A stretch of DNA of 60,733 nucleotides from Fibrobacterota bacterium (GTDB lineage: Bacteria > Fibrobacterota > Chitinivibrionia > Chitinivibrionales > FEN-1185). The stretch spans positions 1 to 60,733 of the forward strand of contig PLWQ01000026.1 in assembly GCA_003165595.1 (NCBI GenBank), written 5' to 3'. The notes under the pieces were generated by a model. The model had not been told where the DNA came from. It saw nothing but the letters and a program-made list of their open reading frames with translations, and ran no database searches. Of the stretch, positions 1 through 7,891 are shown piece after piece (positions within the stretch are counted from its first letter, which is position 1; each line of letters opens with the position of its first letter). The translations under genes and the position numbers were made by a program.

Positions 1-230
1 ATTACTATTGACAGGTTCCGCTGTGAGTGATACGCCCGCCCGCTTACGCCTTTAGAGCCCTGGTTATTCATTCCTTTGCCCAAACGATCCAATCAGCGGA
101 CTCTGAAAATCGCTCTGGCACGTGAAAAACGAGCCTGGCTGGATGGACTATTCGATACTGCAAAGACTGTTCATCCGCCTTTTCAGTTCTCTAATGCATA
201 ATCTGGGTTGAATCCCACAGCGAGCGCATT

Positions 231-250
231 CCTCGGAGCTTGCTCCCGGG
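231..250. repeat. REP-like hairpin, copy 1
   Basis: Imperfect inverted repeat with stem GGAGC, loop TT and GCTCC, extended by CC/GG after a mismatch. It shares the frame ATTCCYCGSAGCTTGCTS with the hairpin at 303-322, and the two differ by paired (compensatory) changes. That pattern is typical of REP elements. Confidence 0.5.
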
Positions 251-302
251 TTAGTGAGCGACTAGACTATGAGTATGTTTCATTCCATAGGGATGGAAGA
301 TT

Positions 303-322
303 CCCCGCAGCTTGCTGCGGGG
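303..322. repeat. REP-like hairpin, copy 2
   Basis: Perfect 9-bp stem CCCCGCAGC / GCTGCGGGG with a TT loop, followed by TTCTTC. It could also end transcription coming from the left edge. A diverged hairpin with a CGCAGC / GCTGCG stem occurs at 33653-33667. Confidence 0.55.
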
Positions 323-490
323 TTCTTCAATGAACTAATTGCGATTTTGGATTGCGGAGCGGGTGCGGCGGGGCGAATAATTTGGAGACTGGATTTCGTT
401 CGTGGGGCGGCAAATGCAGTGGAGGTCGCGTAAGCCTTGGCTGCGCCTGCGGCTTTGATCGGGGCTCTTCGTCCTGTTCACAACGGCCAA

Positions 491-532
491 AATAATAACG
501 ACACCCCGCCTGCGGCGGGGTGTCGTTATTAT
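491..532 (-). terminator. Intrinsic terminator of tRNA-Pro
   Basis: A 19-bp inverted repeat: the left arm lies within 491-510, the right arm within 514-532, with a 3-nt loop. The GC-rich core CACCCCGCC/GGCGGGGTG is flanked by AT-rich arms. Read on the minus strand it directly follows the tRNA 3' end and finishes in a T-rich stretch. The palindrome could also stop plus-strand transcription. Confidence 0.8.
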
Positions 533-609
533 GGTCGGTGTGACTGGATTTGAACCAGCGACCCCTACCACCCCAAGGTAGTGCTCTAGCCGGGCTGAGC
601 CACACACCG
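532..609 (-). tRNA. tRNA-Pro (anticodon GGG)
   Basis: Read on the minus strand, the acceptor stem is CGGTGTG paired with CACACCG. The anticodon stem CTACC/GGTAG closes a loop TTGGGGT, giving anticodon GGG (proline). The T-arm is GCTGG-TTCAAAT-CCAGT, the discriminator is A as expected for bacterial tRNA-Pro, and CCA is encoded. Length is 75 nt plus CCA. A strong terminator follows at once. Confidence 0.95.
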
Positions 610-666
610 ACAAAATTCGATTACCTAAAATAATCTTCGGCTGCCATCAATCTGACGAAAATCTGC

Positions 667-1308
667 TCACTTTTTGCTCTTCTCTGTGTCCTCCGCGTCT
701 CCGTGGTGAGCTTTCTTCCTGTCATCTCTTTCCGCCTTGCTCAGCCTGCATCCGCAGTAATCCTGCCGGTAAAGTCCCAACTCCTTGCTGAGCCGGATGC
801 TGTTGAGAAAGCCGTCGTTCTTCTTGAAATTGAACGGCTCGTACCGAACCCCGGATTCCTCGGCCGCGATAGTTCCTGTTTTGTTAAGCATTTCGATGCG
901 TTTGTGCGGGCTGATGCTCATGACCGTTGTAAACGCGGACCAGCCGATGTTCTTGCAGAACCTCGCGGTTTGCCTCAGGCGCAGGAGGAAACACTGCTCG
1001 CACCGAGCGCCGCCTTCGGGAGTGTCGAGAAGATCTTTGACCGCGTCTTCCCAGTCCTGCGGTTTGTAAACGTCGGCGTCAAATGGCACCCCGTAATGCC
1101 CGGCGGTTTTTGCGGCTTCTGCGCAGCGCTTGTTGTATTCTTCCAGCGGCTGAATGTTTGGATTGCAAAAGAAACAGCGCAGATCGTAGTCGGCGGCAAG
1201 CGTGTGTACGACCCAAGCCTCGTCCGGAGCGCAACAGATGTGAAGAAGGAGTCGCGGTTTTGCGGGTTGGTCAGTCATAGCATGGCCGAACCGATTGATC
1301 GGGATCAT
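667..1308 (-). CDS. queH: Epoxyqueuosine reductase QueH
   Basis: A 213-residue QueH (DUF208) enzyme, the non-orthologous replacement for QueG. It reduces epoxyqueuosine to queuosine at tRNA position 34 in the cytoplasm. The N-terminal HICCAPD motif (about residues 23-29) supplies two Cys and an Asp of the iron-sulfur site; a CEQC motif and a late CGC motif supply the others. The frame is open far upstream, but the extension overlaps the neighbouring gene. I chose the ATG at 1306-1308, which has an upstream GACGAG sequence; the ATG at 1278 is an alternative. The ispH-UbiA gene ends 41 bp upstream on the same strand, so the two may be co-transcribed. Confidence 0.9.
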   Translation of the reverse strand: MIPINRFGHAMTDQPAKPRLLLHICCAPDEAWVVHTLAADYDLRCFFCNPNIQPLEEYNKRCAEAAKTAGHYGVPFDADVYKPQDWEDAVKDLLDTPEGGARCEQCFLLRLRQTARFCKNIGWSAFTTVMSISPHKRIEMLNKTGTIAAEESGVRYEPFNFKKNDGFLNSIRLSKELGLYRQDYCGCRLSKAERDDRKKAHHGDAEDTEKSKK

Positions 1309-1349
1309 ATTCTCGTCTCTGTATTCTGCCTTCTCACTTCTGCATTTGT

Positions 1350-3110
1350 CTACAGGAATGTCGCCGCCCAGGCGGCAACGCCGGCCACGTAGAATTGCGC
1401 GTCGGCAAAAATGCCGAACAGCACCGACCTGCCGAACCTGTGGCCGCGGTTGAATCGCACAAAAAGGTACAGGTAGAGAATCGGGACAATCTGAAAAATA
1501 AACCTGTGATAGGCCGCGCCTCTGGCCGACAGCGGCAGGAACAGGGGAGACATGAGGCACAGGAGGCTGGCCACGGCGGTGACCGCCATGATCGCCGTGC
1601 GCGCGCGGCCTTCACCGATGATTGTCACCAGGGTTTCGCGGCCCATGATCCTGTCGCCTTCTATGTCGCGCAGGTCGAAAATGAGCGAGCGTAGGAATGC
1701 CAGAATGAACACGAGCGCAAAGGTGAGCGCCGTGGCCGCTGCCATCCGGAGGCTTTCGGCGCGCGCATACGGCATAAAGGTGAGCACCACGGCCCAGGCA
1801 AGAGCCACGAACAAATCGCGTGACATGGGCACGTCTCGCAGGCGGCTGTACCGCACAAATCGCTTGAGAAACACGGGGACAATGGTGATATGGTAAACGC
1901 CGCCTGCGATGGTGCAAAAAAGCATGAGGTAAAACAGCATTCTGCTTTGCCAAAAGCTCACCGCCAGTAAGGCGAGCATGCTCACCACGACTATAACGTA
2001 CAGGAGCGGCTTGTTGCGCCGGTAGAATTGGTATCTGCCAAGTCCAAGGTGCTGCGTAATCTCCATGCTTCCCAGGCTGTTCCACAAATACATGGACAGG
2101 AAATAGAGAAATGATATTGCGACTCCGGAAAGCGCAGGTGTAAACTTCTGCAGCGTGCACGAGGCATAGTACATAGCCGCCGCGCCCCCCGCCACAAACA
2201 CGTTGAGCGAGGCCAGCACGTCTATTGCGTGCCGCACAAGGTTCAGGGGAGTTCTCTTCTTTGTCTGGTCCATATACATGAGATAATCGGTAATGCGCTT
2301 TATCATCCAATTGGGCGTTGACGCGCCTGCGGTGATTCCCACGGTGCCGCAATCCGCAATGGCCTCCCAGTCGATTTCCATTTCCGTCTCAACCCATTGC
2401 GTGGGAGTCCCCGACTCCTTGGCTATAGTGGCCAGGCGCCTCGTGTTCGCGCTGTTCTTGCCGCCCACCACGATCATGGCGTCCACTTTTTTGGCAAGCT
2501 CGCGCGTTTCCGTCTGCCTGCGGTGGGTTGCCGAGCAAATGGTTTTCTTGACAACCACCTCGCTTCCGGCGGCATACCTTACGCGAATGCGATTTGCTAT
2601 CTCGTCAAACGTGTCGTTGTCGAACGTTGTTTGCGACACCAGGCAGACCTTTTTGATCTCGGGCAGTCCGTCTACGTCTTCGGGCGAGACGATCAGATGG
2701 CCGGCATAGCCGGCGTAGCCCTGCAGTCCCACGACTTCGGCATGGCCCTGGTCGCCGGCGATAACGATTGAGAAGCCCTGGTCGCGGTATTTTTCGATCA
2801 CCCGGTGCACTGTCTTTACTTTTGGACATGTTCCGTCCACAAGATGGCCGCGCGACTCCCAGGTTGTCTGCACCTTCGGAGGCACGCCGTGGGCGCGGAC
2901 GAGGATGGTGGCGTCCGGGGGAAGGGGTTTCGCTTCGTCAATGGTAACGATGCCGCGCTCGCGCAGCATTTCCACGGTCTGATTGTTGTGGATAAGCGGG
3001 CCGAGGGTATGGACGCCCGTGGGCGACTTTGAGGCATGTTCGAGGGCGAGTTCCACCGCACGGCGCACACCCATGCAGAAACCGGCCGTGGTTGCGGTGA
3101 TGATCTTCAT
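1350..3110 (-). CDS. ispH: IspH (HMBPP reductase) fused to a UbiA-like prenyltransferase domain
   Basis: This 586-residue protein joins two domains. Residues 1 to about 280 are IspH, the last step of the MEP isoprenoid pathway, which makes IPP and DMAPP. Cluster cysteines are visible in GFCMGV (C12), DGTCP (C95) and TICSAT (C192), with the HGV and SANTRRL motifs. Residues about 285-586 are a polytopic membrane domain of UbiA type with the second aspartate motif DLRDIEGD (about 479). The expected first NDxxD motif is degenerate (WNSLGSME), so prenyl-transfer activity is uncertain. The ATG at 3108-3110 begins directly with the IspH fold; an upstream TTG would add six residues. No good Shine-Dalgarno is visible for either. 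Confidence 0.88.
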   Translation of the reverse strand: MKIITATTAGFCMGVRRAVELALEHASKSPTGVHTLGPLIHNNQTVEMLRERGIVTIDEAKPLPPDATILVRAHGVPPKVQTTWESRGHLVDGTCPKVKTVHRVIEKYRDQGFSIVIAGDQGHAEVVGLQGYAGYAGHLIVSPEDVDGLPEIKKVCLVSQTTFDNDTFDEIANRIRVRYAAGSEVVVKKTICSATHRRQTETRELAKKVDAMIVVGGKNSANTRRLATIAKESGTPTQWVETEMEIDWEAIADCGTVGITAGASTPNWMIKRITDYLMYMDQTKKRTPLNLVRHAIDVLASLNVFVAGGAAAMYYASCTLQKFTPALSGVAISFLYFLSMYLWNSLGSMEITQHLGLGRYQFYRRNKPLLYVIVVVSMLALLAVSFWQSRMLFYLMLFCTIAGGVYHITIVPVFLKRFVRYSRLRDVPMSRDLFVALAWAVVLTFMPYARAESLRMAAATALTFALVFILAFLRSLIFDLRDIEGDRIMGRETLVTIIGEGRARTAIMAVTAVASLLCLMSPLFLPLSARGAAYHRFIFQIVPILYLYLFVRFNRGHRFGRSVLFGIFADAQFYVAGVAAWAATFL

Positions 3111-3128
3111 GGGTTGAAAATACAACAA

Positions 3129-3283
3129 TGGGGAAGAGAAGTTGAAGAGTTGAAGGGTTGAAAAGTTGAGGAGTTGAAGAGTTGAAGCGGGAAGAAGAAG
3201 TTGAAAGGTTGAAGAGTTGAAAGGCTTTCGGCTTCTTTGCTTTTCAACTTCTAAACTCTTAAACTTTTCAACTTTTAAACTTC
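3129..3283. repeat. GTTGAA-rich low-complexity tract with inverted halves
   Basis: The left half is a run of degenerate 7-9 bp units containing GTTGAA (GTTGAAGA, GTTGAAAG). The right half carries the complement (TTCAACTT, TTTCAACT). Transcribed, the two halves could fold into a long imperfect hairpin between the diguanylate cyclase stop codon and the ispH start. No gene is present. Confidence 0.7.
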
Positions 3284-4858
3284 TTACATTATCACCACCC
3301 GGTTCCGCCCGGATTCTTTTGCCGTGTAGAGGGCTGCGTCGGACCGTTTGACAAACGAGTCAGGGGAGTCGTTCGGCAGCACGCCCGTGATGCCGCAGCT
3401 GACCGTCGTTGTCACGCCGCGCACCGACCTGTCGCTTTCAATCTGGGCGCGAAGCCGCTCCGCAAGCACGTGACCGTTGCCGGACGCGGTTTCGGGAAGG
3501 AGAACGGCAAACTCCTCGCCGCCGTAGCGGAAGGCGTGGTCGGTGGCGCGTATCAACGATTTTGTACTGCGTGCAACCATCCTGATCACCTCGTCACCCA
3601 CCGGGTGGCCAAAGGTGTCGTTGCACTTCTTGAAATGATCTATGTCCATCATCATGAGCGACAGGGAATGCGAATACCGCTTTACCCGCGCCATTTCTTC
3701 GGCAAGCATCTCCTGGAACATGCGGCGGTTGTAAAGGCCGGTGAGTCCGTCCAGGCGGGCCTGGTCTTCCTGCTTGAGAAAATACGAAGCGCGTTCGAGC
3801 GTCACGGATGCCTGGGAGGCGACGATGCCCAGCAGGTCTTCGTGCGCGTGGTCGAAGGTCTCGTTGGCCGTGCCCACGGCAATGAGCACGCCATGCAACG
3901 CGTCCCTCTGCCGGATGGGCGCCATGCACAGGGAGCGCACTTTGGGGTCGGGCCACGACCACCTCCGGTCGTCGCGGTGAACGTCGGGTATGAGCGCGTT
4001 GCCCGCGGGAAATGCCTCGACCAGGTTGCGCAGATAAATTGCGCCCGAACTCTGGTTCCCTGCAAGTTCGAAGCCGTCGGGCCACCGCGCAACGGGGACC
4101 AGAGCGCCCGCGGGGTCCTTCATGGCGAGCATGCACCCGGCGCAGCCGAGCAGGCGCGGGACCTCGGCGCACACGCGGGACAGTATCTCCTTTTTGTCAA
4201 TTGTATTCTCCAGCAGGCGGGCAATGGAAAAACTGGTGTCGAGGCTGCGCAGGGTCCACTCGTTTCTCGATTGCAGCATGAGCCGCTCGAGTGTGGAGAC
4301 AAGCAGTTGTGTCACCGTTCTCAAAACGGGTTTCACCTTGTCGATGCCTGCCGTGTCGAGGTTGGCGCACCGGACCACGCCGGCCTCGTTGCCGAGTAAA
4401 ATAAGCGGCGCGCACACCACGTTCTGTTCCTGCGGGTCCTGGTTCAGCTGCACGCAGCGGGGTCTTTTTGCGAATGCGGGTTCCCACAGTATTTCGCGTT
4501 TGAAAAGGCACTGGCCCATAAAACTGCCGATGTACGGGACAGGAGGGAGCGCTCCCGCGTTGTATCCCTTGCCGTAGCAGAACGCGAACTCGTCGTTCTT
4601 TGCATCGAGAAGAAAAACGCCCGCGTACCGGATCTTAAAGTGCTGCGACAGCGCATCGATGGTTTTTGCATACACCGAATCGACGCTGGTTTCCCGGGCA
4701 AACACCGAAGCCAGCTCCGAATACAAATCTCGTTCCGATTTGTGCTCGGTTACCTTGATGAGCTGGTCGCGGTAGGAACCTATCGCCTGGTTCTGCCTGG
4801 CGACTTTCTCCTCCAGCTCCGTGACGTGATTTTTGAGTTTTTCGCTTTCGGCGGACAT
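3284..4858 (-). CDS. Diguanylate cyclase with two GAF domains
   Basis: A 524-residue soluble protein predicted to make cyclic di-GMP. Residues about 1-35 are a charged coiled coil, about 45-195 a first GAF domain, about 205-345 a second GAF domain, and about 350-524 a GGDEF domain. The active-site motif is RYGGEEF, a known active variant. An RATD sequence five residues before it fits the product-binding inhibitory site. The magnesium-binding MDIDHFK and the LTGLYNRR motif are intact. There is no membrane segment, so it probably senses a cytoplasmic ligand or redox state. The ATG at 4858 has GGGGA upstream. Confidence 0.9.
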   Translation of the reverse strand: MSAESEKLKNHVTELEEKVARQNQAIGSYRDQLIKVTEHKSERDLYSELASVFARETSVDSVYAKTIDALSQHFKIRYAGVFLLDAKNDEFAFCYGKGYNAGALPPVPYIGSFMGQCLFKREILWEPAFAKRPRCVQLNQDPQEQNVVCAPLILLGNEAGVVRCANLDTAGIDKVKPVLRTVTQLLVSTLERLMLQSRNEWTLRSLDTSFSIARLLENTIDKKEILSRVCAEVPRLLGCAGCMLAMKDPAGALVPVARWPDGFELAGNQSSGAIYLRNLVEAFPAGNALIPDVHRDDRRWSWPDPKVRSLCMAPIRQRDALHGVLIAVGTANETFDHAHEDLLGIVASQASVTLERASYFLKQEDQARLDGLTGLYNRRMFQEMLAEEMARVKRYSHSLSLMMMDIDHFKKCNDTFGHPVGDEVIRMVARSTKSLIRATDHAFRYGGEEFAVLLPETASGNGHVLAERLRAQIESDRSVRGVTTTVSCGITGVLPNDSPDSFVKRSDAALYTAKESGRNRVVIM

Positions 4859-4985
4859 GGCGGTTTCCCCGCATGGGCGCGCGCACGGCGCAAAGGATTC
4901 GGACCGTACGGTTTCCGGCGCGACGCAATCAAATTATAGTATTGCAATCCGATCGCCGCCACAGGATTGTGAGGGGCGCCCCGCC

Positions 4986-6116
4986 TCAGTGAAATCCCGG
5001 CAGGAGTTTTGGAAGGAAGGGAATTACTATTTCCAGGAGAATAAGAATGATGATGATCCATTCGAGCAATTCCAGGCGCTGGCTCGCCGCGTTGTCGTTG
5101 ATCTGTTTGTAGAAGTCCTCAATGGTGTCCAGCTTGCGCAGAATGCTGGAGTTCCACTCGCTCACGTGAAATCGCTGCGACACGAGGCGGTAGACACGCG
5201 CGAGAAACTGGTCGCCCAGCAGTTTGGGCGCGTTGCTCACGCGCTCGAACAGGATGGCGCCTTCAAGCTGCATCCGGGAAATGCGCCTCACGTTACGCGC
5301 GGTCCACCCCGGCACCAGCCGCAAGAGGTTGCGGGGCCGCGCCGTCAGTTCGAATGATCTGTCGAGCGAGGAATCGAGCTGATAGTCAAGAAACCGCAGT
5401 TCGAGCAGTTCGGTATTGGCGAATTCGAGCACGGCCCGTACGTCCTCCGCCTGCCGGTCGAACATCATTGCCGCGTTCCAGTCGATAAAGGTGACGTCGT
5501 CGGGACCGTAGGAAATCCGGCACGCGAGCGCGTCCGCCGTTTCGGATTCGGAAAGAGGCGCGGCTTCCGAACGCAGAATCTGGGCGAGCACGGCGCCCGC
5601 CCGTTCGTGCAGGGTGTCCGCGGGGCCCCTGAGGTCGAAATCGGATATCTCGAAAATCAAGTAATCCTCAACGGGCGCGGAAACAAGAGGGTGATCCACC
5701 GCGTCGCCGAGCGCGGACGTGATGTCGGTCGCCCGGCGGCGGGCGTCGGCGGGCAGACCGTCGTCCGCGGTGATCCGGATGCTCAGGTCGCGCAGGTCGG
5801 CAAGCGTGCCGGACAGCGGAATTTCGTAGCAAACGGAGAGCGCGCCGAAATCGTAAAACGTGAGCGAGACCTCCTGAGAAACCTCGTGGCTCCCCACGCG
5901 GCGCGTTTCGGAAACCTGGACGACGGATAGCGGCTGCGGGTCGAACCCGAAGTATTTGGGGGCGCGCCTGTTCCTGTTCGACAAGGTGGCGTGGCCGCCG
6001 AGCGCCGAAACCCGTTCGAGGCATTTCGCCAGGTTCGTGGCCCTGCCGATGTCGTAGGCATACAGGACATGGCACGTACCTTCACGGATAATAACGGATG
6101 AATCGTCGTTTTTCAT
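4986..6116 (-). CDS. RMD1/YagE family protein (DUF155)
   Basis: A 376-residue DUF155 protein, related to yeast RMD1 and human RMND1. The domain spans roughly residues 140-330 and is followed by a helical segment and the family-typical C-terminal membrane anchor (LEWIIIILILLEIVIPF). Bacterial members have no settled biochemical role. It stands alone; the diguanylate cyclase start lies 127 bp downstream. The ATG at 6114-6116 has no convincing Shine-Dalgarno. Confidence 0.75.
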   Translation of the reverse strand: MKNDDSSVIIREGTCHVLYAYDIGRATNLAKCLERVSALGGHATLSNRNRRAPKYFGFDPQPLSVVQVSETRRVGSHEVSQEVSLTFYDFGALSVCYEIPLSGTLADLRDLSIRITADDGLPADARRRATDITSALGDAVDHPLVSAPVEDYLIFEISDFDLRGPADTLHERAGAVLAQILRSEAAPLSESETADALACRISYGPDDVTFIDWNAAMMFDRQAEDVRAVLEFANTELLELRFLDYQLDSSLDRSFELTARPRNLLRLVPGWTARNVRRISRMQLEGAILFERVSNAPKLLGDQFLARVYRLVSQRFHVSEWNSSILRKLDTIEDFYKQINDNAASQRLELLEWIIIILILLEIVIPFLPKLLPGFH

Positions 6117-6167
6117 GGTGGGACTCGGTTCAAGGGACAGGAGATTCCGTATCCAAAGTTGTGCTTT

Positions 6168-6364
6168 GGTGTCTTGTGCGGGGCCTGCCGGGGTGCGCCC
6201 CTTTCGGCCCTTGTAAGGCGCAAATGCACCCCGGCCCTACAGGAGCTTGCTAGAAACACGACACCCTTTAGGAAAAGCGCTTGCGCGAAATGCCGCTCCT
6301 GTATGGCCGGGTCGCTTGCACAAGGGCCTTCCGGGGCATCACCCTGTCACCCACACAAAACACC
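6168..6364. repeat. 197-bp palindromic element with terminal inverted repeats
   Basis: The ends are GGTGTCTTGTGCG at 6168-6180 and, inverted, CACACAAAACACC at 6352-6364, with two mismatches. Inside are two more inverted repeats: CCGGGGTGC (6188-6196) with GCACCCCGG (6226-6234), and ACAGGAGC (6239-6246) with GCTCCTGT (6295-6302). It fills most of the 381-bp gap upstream of the superoxide dismutase gene and looks like a MITE- or REP-type element. Confidence 0.55.
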
Positions 6365-6497
6365 GATGACCCTCTAAAATAAGAGTCGCCGGGCATTTGG
6401 GAGAGCATTTATATTAGGATATCGGGCGGGAATCTGGTCGTTTGTGCGCGCGGCGCACGCGCCCGGTCACAGGCATCGCAGCGAACAAGGAGGCATC

Positions 6498-7235
6498 ATG
6501 GATTCTCCCGTCAGCAGACGTGACTTTGTCAAAACCGCGGCCGGCGCGAGCGTCGCGCTGGCGGTTGCATCACAACACAACCCTCTGTTCGCCGCGCCTG
6601 CGGTCGAGCCGCCGAAACCCTCCGGCAAGACAATCTCGATGCCGCCGCTGCCCTACCCGCAGGACGCACTTGCGCCCTTTATTTCGGCGCGCACCGTGGA
6701 TCTGCATTACAACAAGCACCACATGGGGTACTATACCATGCTCAAGGCATGGATCGGCGCCCATCCGGAATTTCAGAATCAAACCCTCGAAGAGCTTATG
6801 GTCGCGAACCAGGGCGGCATCCGTTTCGCCGAGGCGGTGTTCAACTACTCGGTGCTTCTTTACAATCACAACTGGTACTGGATGAGCCTCAAGCCGAAGG
6901 CCGGCGGGCAGCCGAAGGGGAACCTTGCGGGACTCGTCAACGGATCCTATGGCTCGTACCAGGCGTTTCGCAAGCAATTCATCGAGGAAGCCATGCAGCT
7001 CGGCGTCGGATGGGTGTGGGTGGTTCTCGACGGCAAAGCCATCAAGGCGTACCGGTCCGAATATCACGAGACGCCCCTGCTCAAGGGATATGTCCCGCTG
7101 CTCACTGTTGATGTATGGGAACATGCCTACTACATGGACTACCAGAACGAGCGGCAGAAGTACGTGGAGGCCGTTCTCGACAATCTCCTCAACTGGGATT
7201 TTGCGGAAACAAGACTTGCGGCGGCCCAAAAGTAG
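6498..7235 (+). CDS. Tat-exported Fe/Mn-family superoxide dismutase
   Basis: A 245-residue iron/manganese superoxide dismutase that converts superoxide to oxygen and peroxide. A twin-arginine signal (SRRDFVK, residues 6-12, then a hydrophobic stretch) points to export in folded form. Metal ligands are H70, H124, D205 and H209 (DVWEHAYY). The residue matching the iron-type outer-sphere Gln is Leu (L120). The position of the manganese-type Gln carries His (H190, in YHETPL), as in the iron SOD of Mycobacterium tuberculosis, so metal preference is not obvious. The ATG at 6498 follows a perfect AAGGAGG; the open frame upstream lacks one. Confidence 0.92.
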   Translation: MDSPVSRRDFVKTAAGASVALAVASQHNPLFAAPAVEPPKPSGKTISMPPLPYPQDALAPFISARTVDLHYNKHHMGYYTMLKAWIGAHPEFQNQTLEELMVANQGGIRFAEAVFNYSVLLYNHNWYWMSLKPKAGGQPKGNLAGLVNGSYGSYQAFRKQFIEEAMQLGVGWVWVVLDGKAIKAYRSEYHETPLLKGYVPLLTVDVWEHAYYMDYQNERQKYVEAVLDNLLNWDFAETRLAAAQK

Positions 7236-7260
7236 GGGCAAGAGCGGCACGGATCGAGAG

Positions 7261-7755
7261 ATGACACACAAGAATCTGCTTATTGCCTGCGCCATGCTGC
7301 TGGCCTGCACCGCCCTGCCGCACACCTGTCGTGCCGGCATGGCGATATCGCTTTCCGTCAAGACCTTCGTCTATCCCTCCGATTCCGCCGACCGCTACGG
7401 TCACGGCAAGGTGGAGGCCGTACTGCGCTACAAGGAAGGCGCGCCCATTCCCAACCAGGAAATCCAGCTCACCTCAACCTGCGGCGTTTTCTCCTGCAAA
7501 CTCCCCGACATCGAGAATGAGGTCGATTCATCGTCGGCCGATGAGTCCTGCTTAACAACGGGCAAAGACGGGAAGATCCTCGTGTATCTCATCACGATCC
7601 CGTTCAACTCTCAGGGCCTGGTGACCGCGACGTGCACCTTCGATGACGTGTCGGTCAAGGCAACGGGAACGTTCTGGATCAAGAGGATGGCGGTGCCGAG
7701 GGCGGCGGGGAAGAAGAAGCATCACGAGCCGGCCCGCGATGCAGCATCAAGGTAG
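7261..7755 (+). CDS. Small secreted protein with an Ig-like fold
   Basis: 164 residues with a Sec signal peptide (residues 1-25, ending CRAG). The mature part looks like a single beta-sandwich resembling invasin-type Big_1 domains (a PIPNQEIQLTSTCG segment, then DGKILVYL and a valine-rich strand). It has four cysteines that could form disulfides and a basic tail. It starts 25 bp after the superoxide dismutase gene and is probably co-transcribed with it. Function unknown. Confidence 0.6.
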   Translation: MTHKNLLIACAMLLACTALPHTCRAGMAISLSVKTFVYPSDSADRYGHGKVEAVLRYKEGAPIPNQEIQLTSTCGVFSCKLPDIENEVDSSSADESCLTTGKDGKILVYLITIPFNSQGLVTATCTFDDVSVKATGTFWIKRMAVPRAAGKKKHHEPARDAASR

Positions 7756-7891
7756 CATCATTCCGGTTTGCAGGGCGGATGCGGCGTGAAAAAAGAAGCG
7801 AGAATCGCGTCGTTATTTCTTACCGTTTCAATTTTACAAACAGCAGAGACTCATCTGTTCCATAGCTGACCGTTTTCCGCCTATTCGCATT

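Larger units (their letters stand above)
1..331. other. Left-edge intergenic region with no supported gene
   Basis: I see no complete gene here. An open frame without a start codon runs from about 31 to 201 on the plus strand and ends in TAA; it could be the 3' end of a gene lying mostly outside the window, but I do not recognise the peptide. The rest holds two related short hairpins, listed separately. Confidence 0.4.

Noticed and set aside
31-201. Open frame at the left edge
   Set aside because: No start codon inside the window and an unrecognised peptide; not reported as a gene.
703-1392. Long plus-strand frame opposite queH
   Set aside because: It is antisense to a clear QueH gene and its peptide has no recognisable motif.
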